Both the position numbers and the translations under genes were made by a program. A stretch of 64,000 nt of DNA from contig DATGZK010000099.1 of the NCBI GenBank assembly GCA_035489755.1, positions 1-64,000 of the forward strand. Direction: 5' to 3'. The notes beneath the pieces are model-generated. The model was not told the origin of the DNA. It did no database searches and worked only from the letters and a program-made list of their open reading frames with translations. Below, piece after piece: positions 51,331 through 60,510 of this stretch. Each line of letters starts with the position of its first letter. Position 1 is the stretch's first letter. Origin of the DNA: UBA9160 sp035489755. Its GTDB lineage: Bacteria > Myxococcota_A > UBA9160.

Positions 51331-51630
51331 ATGGCCACGATGATCACGGAAGAGTGCATCAACTGTGGGGTGTGCGAGCCCGAGTGCCCGAACGATGCCA
51401 TCAGCGAGGGCGAGGAAACTTTCCAGATCGATCCGCAGCTGTGCACAGAGTGCGTCGGGTTTCACGACACCGAGCAGTGCGCGGAAGTGTGCCCGGTCGA
51501 TTGCTGCGTCCCCGACCCGAACAATCGGGAAGACGAGGCCTTGCTCCTCGATCGTGCAAAGCAGGTCCATCCCGAAAAGGCGGATGAGCTCGTGCTCTCA
51601 CCCGCCACCTCGCGCTTCCGCACGAGCTAG
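51331..51630 (+). CDS. YfhL-type 2[4Fe-4S] ferredoxin
   Basis: A 99-residue iron-sulfur protein. The first cluster motif is CINCGVCEPECP and the second set is CTECVGFHDTEQCAEVCPVDC, with the 8-residue insert and C-terminal extension typical of Allochromatium-type ferredoxins. It is a low-potential electron carrier. ATG 51331 has GGGAGC upstream; ATG 51340 is an alternative. Its last 33 bases overlap the end of the convergent MFS gene. Confidence 0.9.
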   Translation: MATMITEECINCGVCEPECPNDAISEGEETFQIDPQLCTECVGFHDTEQCAEVCPVDCCVPDPNNREDEALLLDRAKQVHPEKADELVLSPATSRFRTS

Positions 51631-52869
51631 CGCCTCGCTCTCCTCGCCGAGCAGCGTGCGCCGCCACAGCCGGAAGAGGCCCAGCGCCACGAACATCAAG
51701 AACCCGGCAATCACAAACGGCGCGCCGAAGTCGATGTGGCCGAACGCAAAGCCCGCCCAGATCGGTCCGAAGATTCGGCCGGTGGTCGCCATCGATTGGC
51801 TCTCGCCGAGCAGCTGGCCTGCCTTCTCCGCCCTGCACGCCTTCGAGTAGAGGCTCGTGAAGGACGGGAACGCAAGGCCATTGCCCACGGCAACAATGGG
51901 GGTCACGAGATAAAGCCAGCCGGCGCTTGGCACGAGCGGGATCACCGCGAGGCCAGCGCCCGTCAGGACGAGGCCGATCACCACAAGCCGCCTCTCGCCC
52001 AGCAGCGGCGCAAGGCGGCGAATCAGCACGCCCTGCGTGAGCGCGATCCACACGCCAATGAAGGCGAACACGTAGCTTGCCGCCGAGATGCCGAGGCCGA
52101 AGCGCTCGAGCATGAAGAGCGTGAACATCGACTCAAGGGCGGCAAACGCAGTGAACAGCACGAAGAAGAGAAAGAGATAGCGGCCGATCCGCTTGTCGTG
52201 GGTGGCGAAGAGCAGCCGCAGGGGGGAGGGCACGAGCGTCTCTCCAAGGCCGCTCCAGTTGCGCTGATTCGGGGGCGGATGGGATTCGGGCAGACGGAAA
52301 AACGCGACCCCAAGGTTCGCAAGGGCCAAGATGCAGATCCCGTAGAAAGGCGCCCGATCGTCGATCTTGGAGAGCAGTCCGCCGAGGGCGGGGCCGAGCA
52401 CAAAGCCCAAGCCAAAGGCCGCGCCGATGAGACCCATGCCCTGCGCCCGCTCGGCGTCCGTCGTGACGTCGTTCACGATCGCCTGCGCGGTGCCGATGCT
52501 CGCGGCGAAGAGCCCGGCCAGGATGCGGGCCAAGTAGATGACGGCGAGAGACTGGCCGAGTGCGAGCAGAAGGAAAGAGGCGACGGTACCCGAGAGCGAG
52601 ACCAGGATGACGGGCCTGCGGCCGATCCGGTCCGAGAGCCAGCCCCAGGCGGGAAGGAAGATCAGCTGGGCCAAGGCGTAGAGCGACAAAATCAGGGCGA
52701 CCTGGACCGAGCTCGCACCCAGCTTGTGGGCGTAGATCGGCAGCACCGGGATGAGGACGCTAAAGCCGATGAAATCGATGAGGATCGTCGTAAAGACGAT
52801 CCACAGCGTGCTGCGCGGGGCGGGCGTGCGGGCGGCGGGGACGTGCCGTGCGACTGCCTTTCCACTCAC
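51598..52869 (-). CDS. MFS transporter (TetA-like DHA1 group)
   Basis: A 423-residue carrier with 12 hydrophobic helices. Motif A GWLSDRIGRRPVIL between helices 2 and 3, the DFIGFSVLIPVLPIY first helix and the motif-C-like GFVLGPALGGLL in helix 5 are those of drug/H+ antiporters of the TetA type. The substrate cannot be read from sequence. Its ATG overlaps the stop of the lipoate-ligase-like gene (52866-52869), so the two form one transcript. Confidence 0.88.
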   Translation of the reverse strand: MSGKAVARHVPAARTPAPRSTLWIVFTTILIDFIGFSVLIPVLPIYAHKLGASSVQVALILSLYALAQLIFLPAWGWLSDRIGRRPVILVSLSGTVASFLLLALGQSLAVIYLARILAGLFAASIGTAQAIVNDVTTDAERAQGMGLIGAAFGLGFVLGPALGGLLSKIDDRAPFYGICILALANLGVAFFRLPESHPPPNQRNWSGLGETLVPSPLRLLFATHDKRIGRYLFLFFVLFTAFAALESMFTLFMLERFGLGISAASYVFAFIGVWIALTQGVLIRRLAPLLGERRLVVIGLVLTGAGLAVIPLVPSAGWLYLVTPIVAVGNGLAFPSFTSLYSKACRAEKAGQLLGESQSMATTGRIFGPIWAGFAFGHIDFGAPFVIAGFLMFVALGLFRLWRRTLLGEESEALARAEARGGG

Positions 52870-53954
52870 GCCACCGCCTCCGGCCCGGCCGCGCGCCGGG
52901 CAGCTTCGAGCACCGCGTGGGTCACGGTTTGGCGTTCGCGGAGCCCGAGCGTGAAGTGCTCGGGCCCTCCGAGAACGCGCTCGACGGCGCCATCGACGCT
53001 CTGCCAGTCCGCGGGCCGCATGCGCAGCGCTTCCTCGAGCTCGGCAACGCCCGCAGAGTCCGCGATGAAATCCCCGAAGATTCGCACGCGCCGTAGCGTA
53101 CGGCTCTGTTCGAGCGCAACGAAGGCCTCAAGGCTGCCCATCGGGGTCGAAAAGGGGCCGCTCCCCACCATGTCCGCAACGGAGTCTTCCCGCGGGCTGT
53201 GCGCGCGCAGTCGCGCCTCCCGTTCGCTCACCGCCTGCGATTCGAGCTCCGACGGCAGGGAGGCGTCGAAGGCAAGGCCATGGCGCGCCGCGTAGGCGGT
53301 GAGCAGAGCCTCGCCGAAGCGCTCGCCAAGACCAGCCGAGCCGCGCACGAGGTCCGAAAGAGATGTGGGCGCCTCCGACGCATTCTCCTCGGGGATCGGC
53401 GGCGCACTTTTCTCGACAGCAAACGGTCGGAAAAGGCCCACGATCGCCTGGACCAGGCACACCCCAGTCGCATCGCGCTCGCAGCTCAGGTAGGCGACAG
53501 GACGGGCTGCGACGGTGACGCAGTCCCGCCCGGGATAGAAGGCCGGAGCCCCGAGCGCCGAGAACGCGCGCAGCAGACCCCGCACATAGCGGTTCAGGAG
53601 CTTCTCGGCCGGGATCTTCTCCGGCGCCGGGAGCCAAGCCGATGGCCCGGGAAGGATGAGCGATACGGACAGGATGCCATCTCCATACGCCGTCGCGTGT
53701 CCGCCGGTCCAGCGCCGCACGACATTCGGCGGCGACCGCTTCGGATTGGGCTCCCCGAGAGGAGTCTCGAGGGTAGGCGCGAGCTGCTGGAAGCGACCGA
53801 GGGCGAGGGCCTCCCCCCGCAGCGTCGCCAGCTGGAGCGCACCGCCCTCGCCGCGCTCCCGGCCACGCGCCACGCTCGCCATGAGCTGGGCCGTCGAGGC
53901 AAGCTCGCGCAGCGGATCGACTGCGGCGAGATGGCGCACACGCACGCGGATCAT
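52866..53954 (-). CDS. Lipoate-protein ligase A-like protein lacking the catalytic lysine
   Basis: A 362-residue protein with the LplA/BirA-type fold. VVRRWTGGHATAYGDGILSV (about 78-97) is the classical R-R-x-x-G-G ligand loop, and a C-terminal region SLEAFVALEQSRTLRRVRIFGDF resembles the LplA accessory domain. The invariant lysine of the G-R-x-D...x-K-I-x-G motif is absent: GRDCVTVAARPVAYLSCER (about 142-160) has Pro there. It may be an amidotransferase- or acyltransferase-like relative, or non-catalytic. Translationally coupled upstream of the MFS gene. No ribosome site is clear before ATG 53954. Confidence 0.68.
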   Translation of the reverse strand: MIRVRVRHLAAVDPLRELASTAQLMASVARGRERGEGGALQLATLRGEALALGRFQQLAPTLETPLGEPNPKRSPPNVVRRWTGGHATAYGDGILSVSLILPGPSAWLPAPEKIPAEKLLNRYVRGLLRAFSALGAPAFYPGRDCVTVAARPVAYLSCERDATGVCLVQAIVGLFRPFAVEKSAPPIPEENASEAPTSLSDLVRGSAGLGERFGEALLTAYAARHGLAFDASLPSELESQAVSEREARLRAHSPREDSVADMVGSGPFSTPMGSLEAFVALEQSRTLRRVRIFGDFIADSAGVAELEEALRMRPADWQSVDGAVERVLGGPEHFTLGLRERQTVTHAVLEAARRAAGPEAVA

Positions 53955-54016
53955 AGGGATGCCGACCGGCTGCGCAGGGTAGCACGAGGCTTCGCGAGGA
54001 CGCCTATAGTTGCTTC

Positions 54017-54997
54017 ATGCTGCAATCGGAAGCCTCCGTCCTCGTGGACATCTTGCGGGCCTTCCTGCTCGCCGATCAGAGCATGCGCCGGATCTTCGCC
54101 CGCTACCGCGAGGGCGTTCTCACCTTCGATGAGGTCCAGCGCCTTGTCGGGGACGACGAGCGGAGCGTTTTGTTTCGGCTCAAGGAGCGCTGCCATGCAC
54201 TCTTCCGCGGCAGTGACCACGCTCCCGGCATCGCCATGCAGCGCGAGGCACTGTTCGATCTCGCCGTGGGCTCGCTTTTCCACGAGGCCATGAAGTTCCG
54301 CGAGAACCTCTACCAGCGGACGGTCTACGGGCCCAAAGTTCGTGCGCTCCGCTCCCAGTCCGGCGCGGAAGCGGACGGCATCTTCGAGGAGTTCGAAAAG
54401 ATCCTGGCGGCTGCAGCCGTGCGCCTCGATGAGGCGCTGCACGAGACGGAAGCGCTCCTCGTCCACACACGCGCGCAGTTCCGAGCACTCTTGGCCGCCC
54501 ATCCCGAGAACGTCCTGGTCGCGCGTTTCCTCGTGGAGGGGCGCGCGCTGGTCGAGGAGGTGCTCGGCGACGAGCTCGACGACGTGCTGGCCTCGATCCA
54601 TGGCACGGCGGTCTTGGGCTATGCGCGGGCCGCACGTTCCTACCTTGAGAGCGGATTCTTCGCACCGGCGCGGCGGGCCCTCGCCGAGGCTCTGGCGCGA
54701 GATCCCGGGCGCGCCGATCTCTTGCCGCTTGCCGCGTATGCAGAAGGCATGGACCGCTACGTCGAGGGCGAGCATCGCGCGGCGGTGACCTGCCTCACGG
54801 AGTGGGTCGACGCAGAATCGGCCGCCGCGGAGCCGGGTCTCAGCAATCTCGCCTATGCCGCAGTCTGCGGCATTGCCCAGCGTGCGCGTGAAGCTTCTGG
54901 GGGCGAGTGCGACCCCGCCCTCGCGACCAGCGCCACCGCACTCGCCGAGCGGCTCCAGCCCCTGGCTCCCCACGCCCGCGCGGCGAAGTCGGGCTAG
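54017..54997 (+). CDS. Helical protein of unknown function
   Basis: A 326-residue protein that I do not recognise. Predicted nearly all helix, with no signal peptide or TM. An N-terminal block (ASVLVDILRAFLLADQSMRRI) and a middle stretch (FEEFEKILAAAAVRLDEALHE) precede TPR-like helices in the second half (YARAARSYLESGFFAPARRAL, YAEGMDRYVEGEHRAAVTCL). It starts 62 bases from the divergent lipoate-ligase-like gene and stops four bases from the convergent TetR gene. A scaffold or partner role is only a guess. Confidence 0.72.
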   Translation: MLQSEASVLVDILRAFLLADQSMRRIFARYREGVLTFDEVQRLVGDDERSVLFRLKERCHALFRGSDHAPGIAMQREALFDLAVGSLFHEAMKFRENLYQRTVYGPKVRALRSQSGAEADGIFEEFEKILAAAAVRLDEALHETEALLVHTRAQFRALLAAHPENVLVARFLVEGRALVEEVLGDELDDVLASIHGTAVLGYARAARSYLESGFFAPARRALAEALARDPGRADLLPLAAYAEGMDRYVEGEHRAAVTCLTEWVDAESAAAEPGLSNLAYAAVCGIAQRAREASGGECDPALATSATALAERLQPLAPHARAAKSG

Positions 54998-55001
54998 GCC
55001 T

Positions 55002-55652
55002 TCAGGCTTTCTCGGAGTCGCGCTCGCGCTCTTCGGGCGAGAGCAGCACGCCCTGCTTCAGGATCTTCTGCACCTCCTCGCGCCGCCAGTTCACGGCGTT
55101 GTGCGTGAAGATGTCATCGACCCCGAGCACTGCAGCGCTGAAGTTGCGCGCCGCGTAGTGAAAGACGGTGGCTCCGAGCAGGCTCTGGAAGAAGTGCCGT
55201 GAGGACATGCGTCGGAAAGCCCCCGCCTCGACTCCTTCCTGGTAGAAGCGCAGGATACGACCGATCACGCTCTGTATCGGCGGACTGATGAGTTCGTCCA
55301 CCAGCTGCGCGCGATCCACGAATACACGAATGAGGATCTGGGAGTAGTTGCGCCGTTCGGCGAGCAGGTCGTTCAGCACTGCGAGCAGGCGTTCGAGGCG
55401 CTCGCTCGGGGTGCCGGGGCGGTCGGTCGCCGCGCGCACCGCCGCTTCAAAGGCCTCGAGCATGCGCACCAGCACCGCAGTGTAGAGTGCCGCCTTGCTG
55501 GGATAGTAGTAGTACAGAGCCGTCTTCTGAACGCCGACCTGCTCGGCGATGCGCTGGAGATGGGCGCCGGCGTAGCCCTCTCGGGCGAACTCGCCCTCGG
55601 CCACCTCGAGGATTTTGTCCCGGGTATCCAGGCTGCGCGGCTCGTCGCTCAC
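55002..55652 (-). CDS. TetR family transcriptional regulator
   Basis: A 216-residue repressor. The N-terminal helix-turn-helix is TRDKILEVAEGEFAREGYAG, LQRIAEQVGVQKTALYYYYPSKAALYTA, followed by a helical ligand domain with FVDRAQLVDELISPPIQSVIG. This subgroup often controls fatty-acid or acyl-CoA genes, but no target site was identified. GTG 55652 has GAGGAGG upstream; the open frame farther up is low complexity. It lies 41 bases downstream of lgt on the same strand. Confidence 0.88.
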   Translation of the reverse strand: MSDEPRSLDTRDKILEVAEGEFAREGYAGAHLQRIAEQVGVQKTALYYYYPSKAALYTAVLVRMLEAFEAAVRAATDRPGTPSERLERLLAVLNDLLAERRNYSQILIRVFVDRAQLVDELISPPIQSVIGRILRFYQEGVEAGAFRRMSSRHFFQSLLGATVFHYAARNFSAAVLGVDDIFTHNAVNWRREEVQKILKQGVLLSPEERERDSEKA

Positions 55653-55693
55653 GCGATCCTCCTCCACCGCTCGCGCGGGGCTCCTGGGCTCGC

Positions 55694-56440
55694 TCAAGCC
55701 GTCGCGGGCTCGGGCTTGCCTCGATAGTACAGCCAACCGCTCGCTCCGAGAATCACCAAGGCGATTCCGATCCACTGCGGTTCGGTCAGCCCAAGCGCCA
55801 CCCGCGGGTTGACCCGCCAGTGTTCGACGACGATTCGGCCGAGGCCATTGAGCGCCACGTACTCGCCGAAGAGGAAAGGACTCGTGCGACGCCGCCGCCA
55901 CAGGAGTGCGGCAACGGGCAGGAGCCAGGCGATCTCATAGAGCTGCGTGGGATGCACCGGATCGAGCGTCGGAGGCGAGCCCTTTGGAAAGGCAAGGCCC
56001 CAGGGTGCGTCGGTCACGCGTCCGTAGTCGTCGCCCACGAGGAAGCAGCCCACCCGGCCAATCGCTTGGCCGAGCGCACCGCCAACGGCCGCACAGTCGG
56101 CGAAGGTCTTGAGCGGGAGCTTGTGGATCCGGCAACCCAGGAGGCCAAGCAGCGTCCCCCCGATGAGGCCCCCATACCAGGTGATCCCGTCCCGGGCGAG
56201 CAGCAGCGGAAGGAAGGGCAGGCCCTCGCGCAGCGAGTTGTCGATGGCGAAGTAGAGCTTTGCGCCGCCGACGCCTCCGACCATGACGTAGAGGAGGATC
56301 GTTGTCGCGAGCTCGGGATTGAGCCCTTCTTCCCGCATCCGGATCGCAGTAATCCACGTGCCGACCAGGAACGCGATCGCGAGCATCACGCCAAAGGAGC
56401 TGATGGGGAAGCCAAAGGGCTCCCAGACGATGGGATACAT
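55694..56440 (-). CDS. lgt: Prolipoprotein diacylglyceryl transferase
   Basis: A 248-residue inner-membrane enzyme with seven TMs. It attaches diacylglycerol to the lipobox cysteine of prolipoproteins. The family signature is RDGITWYGGLIGG, GRVGCFLVGDDYGR (essential Arg/Asn region) and HPTQLYE. It processes the predicted lipoproteins of this window. It is transcribed with, and upstream of, the TetR gene. Confidence 0.93.
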   Translation of the reverse strand: MYPIVWEPFGFPISSFGVMLAIAFLVGTWITAIRMREEGLNPELATTILLYVMVGGVGGAKLYFAIDNSLREGLPFLPLLLARDGITWYGGLIGGTLLGLLGCRIHKLPLKTFADCAAVGGALGQAIGRVGCFLVGDDYGRVTDAPWGLAFPKGSPPTLDPVHPTQLYEIAWLLPVAALLWRRRRTSPFLFGEYVALNGLGRIVVEHWRVNPRVALGLTEPQWIGIALVILGASGWLYYRGKPEPATA

Positions 56441-56500
56441 GGGGACGTCACCCGGCCCGCAGGCTAAGGAACCGCCCTTCGGTCGGCAAATCGCCTTGGG

Positions 56501-57961
56501 CTAGCCGCGAGGGAGCGTCAGATGGAAACAGGCGCCCTCGCCAGGCGCACTCTCGACCCACACTCGGCCACCGTGGGTCTCGGCGATCTTCTTCACGATC
56601 GCAAGGCCCACCCCGGTTCCCCGTCGACCATCGGCACGCGGGGCGAGGCTCTGAAAGATCTCGAAGATTCGTTCATGATGTCTGGGATCGATCCCTCGCC
56701 CGTTGTCACGCACCGTCACGTGATGCACGTCGGGCTCTTCGCGCACATCGATTTCGATCCGCGGCTTGGGGTGCGGCCCCATGTGATCGAGCGCATTGCC
56801 CACGAGGTTCGAGAAGACCTGGTAGAGCCGGGTGCGGTCGCAGAGCACAAGGGGCGGATTCTCGCAGACCAGGATCTCCGCCCCTTGTGCTTCAAGGCGC
56901 GGCCTGAGCTCCGCCCGCAGCTGTAGCAGCGTCCTGCGCGGATCGACGAAGGTCTTGCGCGCCGCAGTCTCGCCGATTCTCGAAAGCTCGAGCAGGTCGT
57001 TGATCAGCGCCTCCATGGTTCGCCCGGCCTGCTCGATGCGGTCGAGGAAATGGCGGCCGGAGTCTCCCAGCTGATCCGCATGGTCTTGGCGCAAAAGGCG
57101 CGAGAAGCCGAGGAGGGAGACCAGGGGCGAGCGCAAGTCATGCGAAACGCTGTGGACGTAGCTCTCCAGCTCCGCGTTCTTGCGCGCGAGCTCTGCGGCT
57201 TTGCTGCGCCGCTCCGTCACGTCTCGTAAGAACGCCACCGTCCCCACGCACGTTCCGTCCGCGCGGTACAGCGGACTCACCAAGACGGAAACCCAGAGCG
57301 TGACACCGTCGGCGCGGGAGATCGTCACCTCCTGGGCCTGGCCCTCGTTCGTCGTGGCGAAGGCAGCGAGCGCCTGCTCGAGGTCCGTGCTGCCCCAGAA
57401 GAGATGGGCGAGAGACTGGGAGACGACCTCGTCGGCCGCGCAGCCGAAAAGCCGTGCGACCGCGGGATTCGCGTAGGTGACAATGCCCGCGGGATCAAGT
57501 GTAAGAACGGCCGGCGAGCTGTCGAGGATCGCCGCCAAGGAGACATCGGGCGCAGGCTCCCGCCGTCGGGGCGCCCTCTCGCGCGCCACGACAGGACGAG
57601 CGGTGACGAGAAAGTAGGGTTCCGTCTCCGCGCTCGGGAGCAGCGCGGCCGAGAACTCCACGTTGCCCGTCCCGCTGCCACGCCGAATTTCAACGGTGCA
57701 GGGTGCGACCCGCCCGTGGGCGAGGATCTCACGAACGAACTCCTGAATCCGAGGACGATCGACCAAGAGGTCGTGTGTCGAGCGACCGAGGGCGAGCGAA
57801 GGCGAGTCGCAGAAAAGACCGAGGCTGTCGCTCATCCATACGACCTGCCCACGCCGGTCCACCACCAAGACGGCCTGCTCCAGGTGGGAGAGCGCCTCAA
57901 GCAGTCCACGTACCGGTAGGGTTTCCAGGAAGGCCGCCGGGGGGCTGGGCGTGGTCGTCAT
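56501..57961 (-). CDS. PAS-PAS sensor histidine kinase (soluble)
   Basis: A 486-residue kinase with no TM. A degenerate N-terminal PAS (about 20-125) and a second PAS (about 140-255; LTLDPAGIVTYANPAVARLFG) lead to HisKA with the phosphorylated His in HSVSHDLRSPLVSLLGFS, and to ATPase boxes SNLVGNALDHM, DNGRGIDP, GTGVGLAIVKK. The DHp sequence is of the phytochrome/bacteriophytochrome-like HDLRxPL type. No response regulator is adjacent, so it is an orphan in this window. The signal is unknown. Confidence 0.88.
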   Translation of the reverse strand: MTTTPSPPAAFLETLPVRGLLEALSHLEQAVLVVDRRGQVVWMSDSLGLFCDSPSLALGRSTHDLLVDRPRIQEFVREILAHGRVAPCTVEIRRGSGTGNVEFSAALLPSAETEPYFLVTARPVVARERAPRRREPAPDVSLAAILDSSPAVLTLDPAGIVTYANPAVARLFGCAADEVVSQSLAHLFWGSTDLEQALAAFATTNEGQAQEVTISRADGVTLWVSVLVSPLYRADGTCVGTVAFLRDVTERRSKAAELARKNAELESYVHSVSHDLRSPLVSLLGFSRLLRQDHADQLGDSGRHFLDRIEQAGRTMEALINDLLELSRIGETAARKTFVDPRRTLLQLRAELRPRLEAQGAEILVCENPPLVLCDRTRLYQVFSNLVGNALDHMGPHPKPRIEIDVREEPDVHHVTVRDNGRGIDPRHHERIFEIFQSLAPRADGRRGTGVGLAIVKKIAETHGGRVWVESAPGEGACFHLTLPRG

Positions 57962-58505
57962 CGTGCGTGCTCGAGCCTCTTCTGCAGCAACTCAGCGATC
58001 CACACAGCGCTGCGACATTCGTTCAGCTACGAGCAGGAGGATTGGTCGCAGCCGGAGCCGAGGAGACGGACGGGCGAACCGCGGATCGTCCCGTCGGTCG
58101 CGGGCATCCTATCAGAGGCGGAAAGTGAGGGTCAAATGGAACACCCGCGACAAACAGGTTGTGGCAGCAAGGACGCAGGCGGAGGTCCTCTCGCGCGCAA
58201 GCTCGCCCGCCAAAATCCCGAAGCGAGGGCCGATCGGCACGGGTTTTGCCGGCCCGCGTGGGGTTGGCGGGTGGAGGGGAGTCGGGTAAGGTCCGCGGCC
58301 GTTCGGGAAGCCTTGCGGCGAGCCTCATCCCCCGGGGTTGGTGACGCCCGTGCCAGAATCATGGGGCGTCACATTTCACCTGACGAATGCCACACACACC
58401 CGGGGTGCATTCTGCCAGTCCCTATCCGCGGATGCGCGGCGAGGGCTGGCCACCGAAATGCCCTAGTCGCGCGCCTAGCGCGGGGCCAGGGCGAGGAGGT
58501 GAGAA
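57962..58505. other. 544-base gap between the PAS kinase and the transglycosylase
   Basis: No supported gene. It contains GTGACGCCC (58341-58349) and GGGCGTCAC (58364-58372), a perfect 9-bp stem with a 14-base loop, followed by ATTTCACCTGACG. Part of the stretch has long open frames, but they are out of phase with normal codon bias and have no start signals. It probably holds the promoters of both divergent neighbours. Confidence 0.45.
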
Positions 58506-59063
58506 ATGAAGCGAGCATCCTTATCCCGTGCTCAGCTCGGCATCGTGGCCCTTCTCTCGGTTTTTGGCTTGTCCCTTGGCGGCTCGCCGTCGCCCGCTCC
58601 GCAGGCGACGGTGGCGGTCGCGCCTGCCCGTCCGCCGCTCGATGCCGCAGCCGTCGCCCGAATCGTTGGCACGGCGAACCCGACCCTCTCGCCGCGCGAG
58701 CTCGGGCGGATCGGCGTCGCCGTGATCCGCTACAGCGGCAAGTACGAGATCAATCCCGAGATCGTGACCGCCGTTCTCCTCGTCGAGAGCGGAGCCAGGC
58801 CGTGGGTGCGCAGCCCGAAGGGTGCGATGGGGCTCATGCAGGTCATGCCCAACATGTCGGGGCCGCTCGCACTTGCGGGCAACTCCACGACCATCGAAAG
58901 CAACGTCGAGGCCGGCTGCCTCATCTTGTCCGACAACATCCGGCGCCTCGGGGAAGAAGAAGGGATCTCGGCGTACTTCTGGGGCTCGGACATCCGCGGC
59001 GTTGCGTATCTGCAGCGCATCCAAGCCGCGCGCGAGCGGGTTCGTCGCTTGGTGAACTCCTAA
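58506..59063 (+). CDS. Lytic transglycosylase, SLT domain
   Basis: A 185-residue exported muramidase-like enzyme. The signal sequence or membrane anchor (LGIVALLSVFGLSLGG) is followed by an SLT domain with the catalytic Glu in AVLLVESGARPWVRSPKGAMGLMQVMP (about residue 94). The N-E-A-x-G-C segment appears as NVEAGCLIL. It cleaves peptidoglycan to 1,6-anhydromuropeptides in the periplasm. GAGGAGGTGAG precedes the ATG. The domain is short, so this is a minimal SLT enzyme. Confidence 0.87.
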   Translation: MKRASLSRAQLGIVALLSVFGLSLGGSPSPAPQATVAVAPARPPLDAAAVARIVGTANPTLSPRELGRIGVAVIRYSGKYEINPEIVTAVLLVESGARPWVRSPKGAMGLMQVMPNMSGPLALAGNSTTIESNVEAGCLILSDNIRRLGEEEGISAYFWGSDIRGVAYLQRIQAARERVRRLVNS

Positions 59064-59122
59064 GCCAAAGGGTCCCTCGCGCATTGTTGACGGCCTGCGC
59101 GCGGCAGGGGTAGGTTCGCGCC

Positions 59123-59971
59123 ATGGAACGCAGCGTCGTGCGCCGTGCGGAGTCGCGCTTCGAGGGAGCGCGCGGACAGTCCCTGTTTCGCCGTTCCTGG
59201 CTTCCGCCCGAGCCCGAGCGCGTTTTGGTGGTGGCTCACGGCTTCGCCGAGCACAGCGGCCGCTACGACGGCCTCGGCGCTTGGTTTGCTGCGCGCGGCG
59301 TGGCTGTCCATGCCCTCGACCATCAGGGTCACGGACGCTCGGCGGGTCCGCGCGGGCACATCGCGTCCTTCGATCACCTGCTCGACGACCTCGAGGTTTT
59401 CCTCCGCCTCGTGCAGCGCGAGCACCCCGACCATTCGGTCACGCTGCTCGGCCACAGCATGGGGGGGCTCCTCGTCGCAGCGCTTGTGTGCGAGCGCCGT
59501 CCCGCCGTTTCGGCGGCCGTCACGTCGAGCGCGGCCCTGGCCCTTTCCGCCGGCGTCTCGCGTGTGCGGATCGCCGCGGCTCGGCTGCTGCGCCGTGTGA
59601 TGCCGCGGGTCTCCCTCGCGAGCGGGCTCGATCCGAACGGCCTTTCGCGCGATCCGGAAGTGGTCCGGCGCTACCTCGAAGATCCGCTCGTCTTTCGGCG
59701 CATGACGGCCTCGTTCGCCGCAGAGCTGATCGCCGCGGTGGAGCGCATCGCACAGACCACCCAAGAGGTCGCGCTGCCGATGCTGGTGATGCACGGCGGG
59801 GAGGACCCGATCTGCTCGCCCGAGGGCAGCCGCGCTTTCTTCCAGCGCGTGCGCGGGACGGGCAGCGCGCTGCGCATCTATCCAAAGCTGCGTCACGAGA
59901 TCTTCAACGAGCCGGAACAGGAGGACGTGTTCCAGGAAACCCTCGAGTGGCTGCGCGCACGAAAGCAGTGA
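59123..59971 (+). CDS. Monoacylglycerol-lipase-like alpha/beta hydrolase
   Basis: A 282-residue serine hydrolase. The oxyanion HGFAEHSGRYD, DHQGHGRSAGPRGHI and nucleophile GHSMGGL are classic for lysophospholipase/monoacylglycerol lipases. Asp (HGGEDPICSP) and His (LRHEIFNE) complete the triad. It would hydrolyse monoglycerides or lysolipids. The moaC gene starts within its stop codon (GTGA), so the two are translationally coupled. Confidence 0.88.
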   Translation: MERSVVRRAESRFEGARGQSLFRRSWLPPEPERVLVVAHGFAEHSGRYDGLGAWFAARGVAVHALDHQGHGRSAGPRGHIASFDHLLDDLEVFLRLVQREHPDHSVTLLGHSMGGLLVAALVCERRPAVSAAVTSSAALALSAGVSRVRIAAARLLRRVMPRVSLASGLDPNGLSRDPEVVRRYLEDPLVFRRMTASFAAELIAAVERIAQTTQEVALPMLVMHGGEDPICSPEGSRAFFQRVRGTGSALRIYPKLRHEIFNEPEQEDVFQETLEWLRARKQ

Positions 59972-60494
59972 GCGGAGCGCGGCCGGGCGCAAGGGGCAGC
60001 CTGAGCCATCTCGATTCTCGCGGCCGTGCTCGGATGGTGGATGTCGCCGCGAAGTCCGTGACACGGCGGGAGTGCATTGCGCGGGCGGAGGTGCGCATGG
60101 CATCGGCCACCGCGGCACAGATCTCCGAAGGCAGCTTTTCCAAGGGAGATGTGCTGGCGACGGCACGCATCGCAGGCATCCAGGCGGCCAAGCGCACCCA
60201 CGAGTGGATTCCGCTGGCTCATCCCCTGTCGCTCGATGCGATCAGCGTCGAGCTCTCGCCGGATGCGGCCGGGGGTTGCGTTCGGATCGAGGCCCGCGTG
60301 CTCGCGCATGCCCGCACAGGCGTCGAGATGGAAGCCCTCGTGCCGGCCGCAGCGGCAGGGCTCTGATCTACGACATGTGCAAGGCGGTGGACCGCGGGAT
60401 GACCCTCGAGAGGGTGCGCCTCGTGCGCAAGAGCGGCGGAAAGAGCGGGATCTGGCTGCGCCCTGGAGAAGGGCGCGCGCGCCGAGCGCGCTAA
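59968..60494 (+). pseudogene. moaC: Cyclic pyranopterin monophosphate synthase MoaC, frameshifted
   Basis: Encodes MoaC in two frames. The first gives SLSHLDSRGRARMVDVAAKS, KGDVLATARIAGIQAAKRTHEWIPLAHPL and TGVEMEAL, then a TGA at 60364-60366. The second resumes IYDMCKAVDRGMTLERVRLVRKSGGKSGIW to 60494. One base is missing near 60358-60366; restoring one after CTCT would give G-L-S-I-Y-D-M, matching the family spacing. The catalytic Asp and Lys (YDMCK) lie after the break, so the gene is non-functional unless this is a consensus error. The start is GTG 59968 inside the lipase stop. Confidence 0.8.
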
Positions 60495-60510
60495 GGCGTG
60501 CGAAGCCTAG

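Noticed and set aside
58136..59113. A 325-residue plus-strand frame
   Set aside because: It overlaps the SLT transglycosylase in another frame, is rich in Arg/Ala/Gly low-complexity sequence and has no ribosome-binding site.
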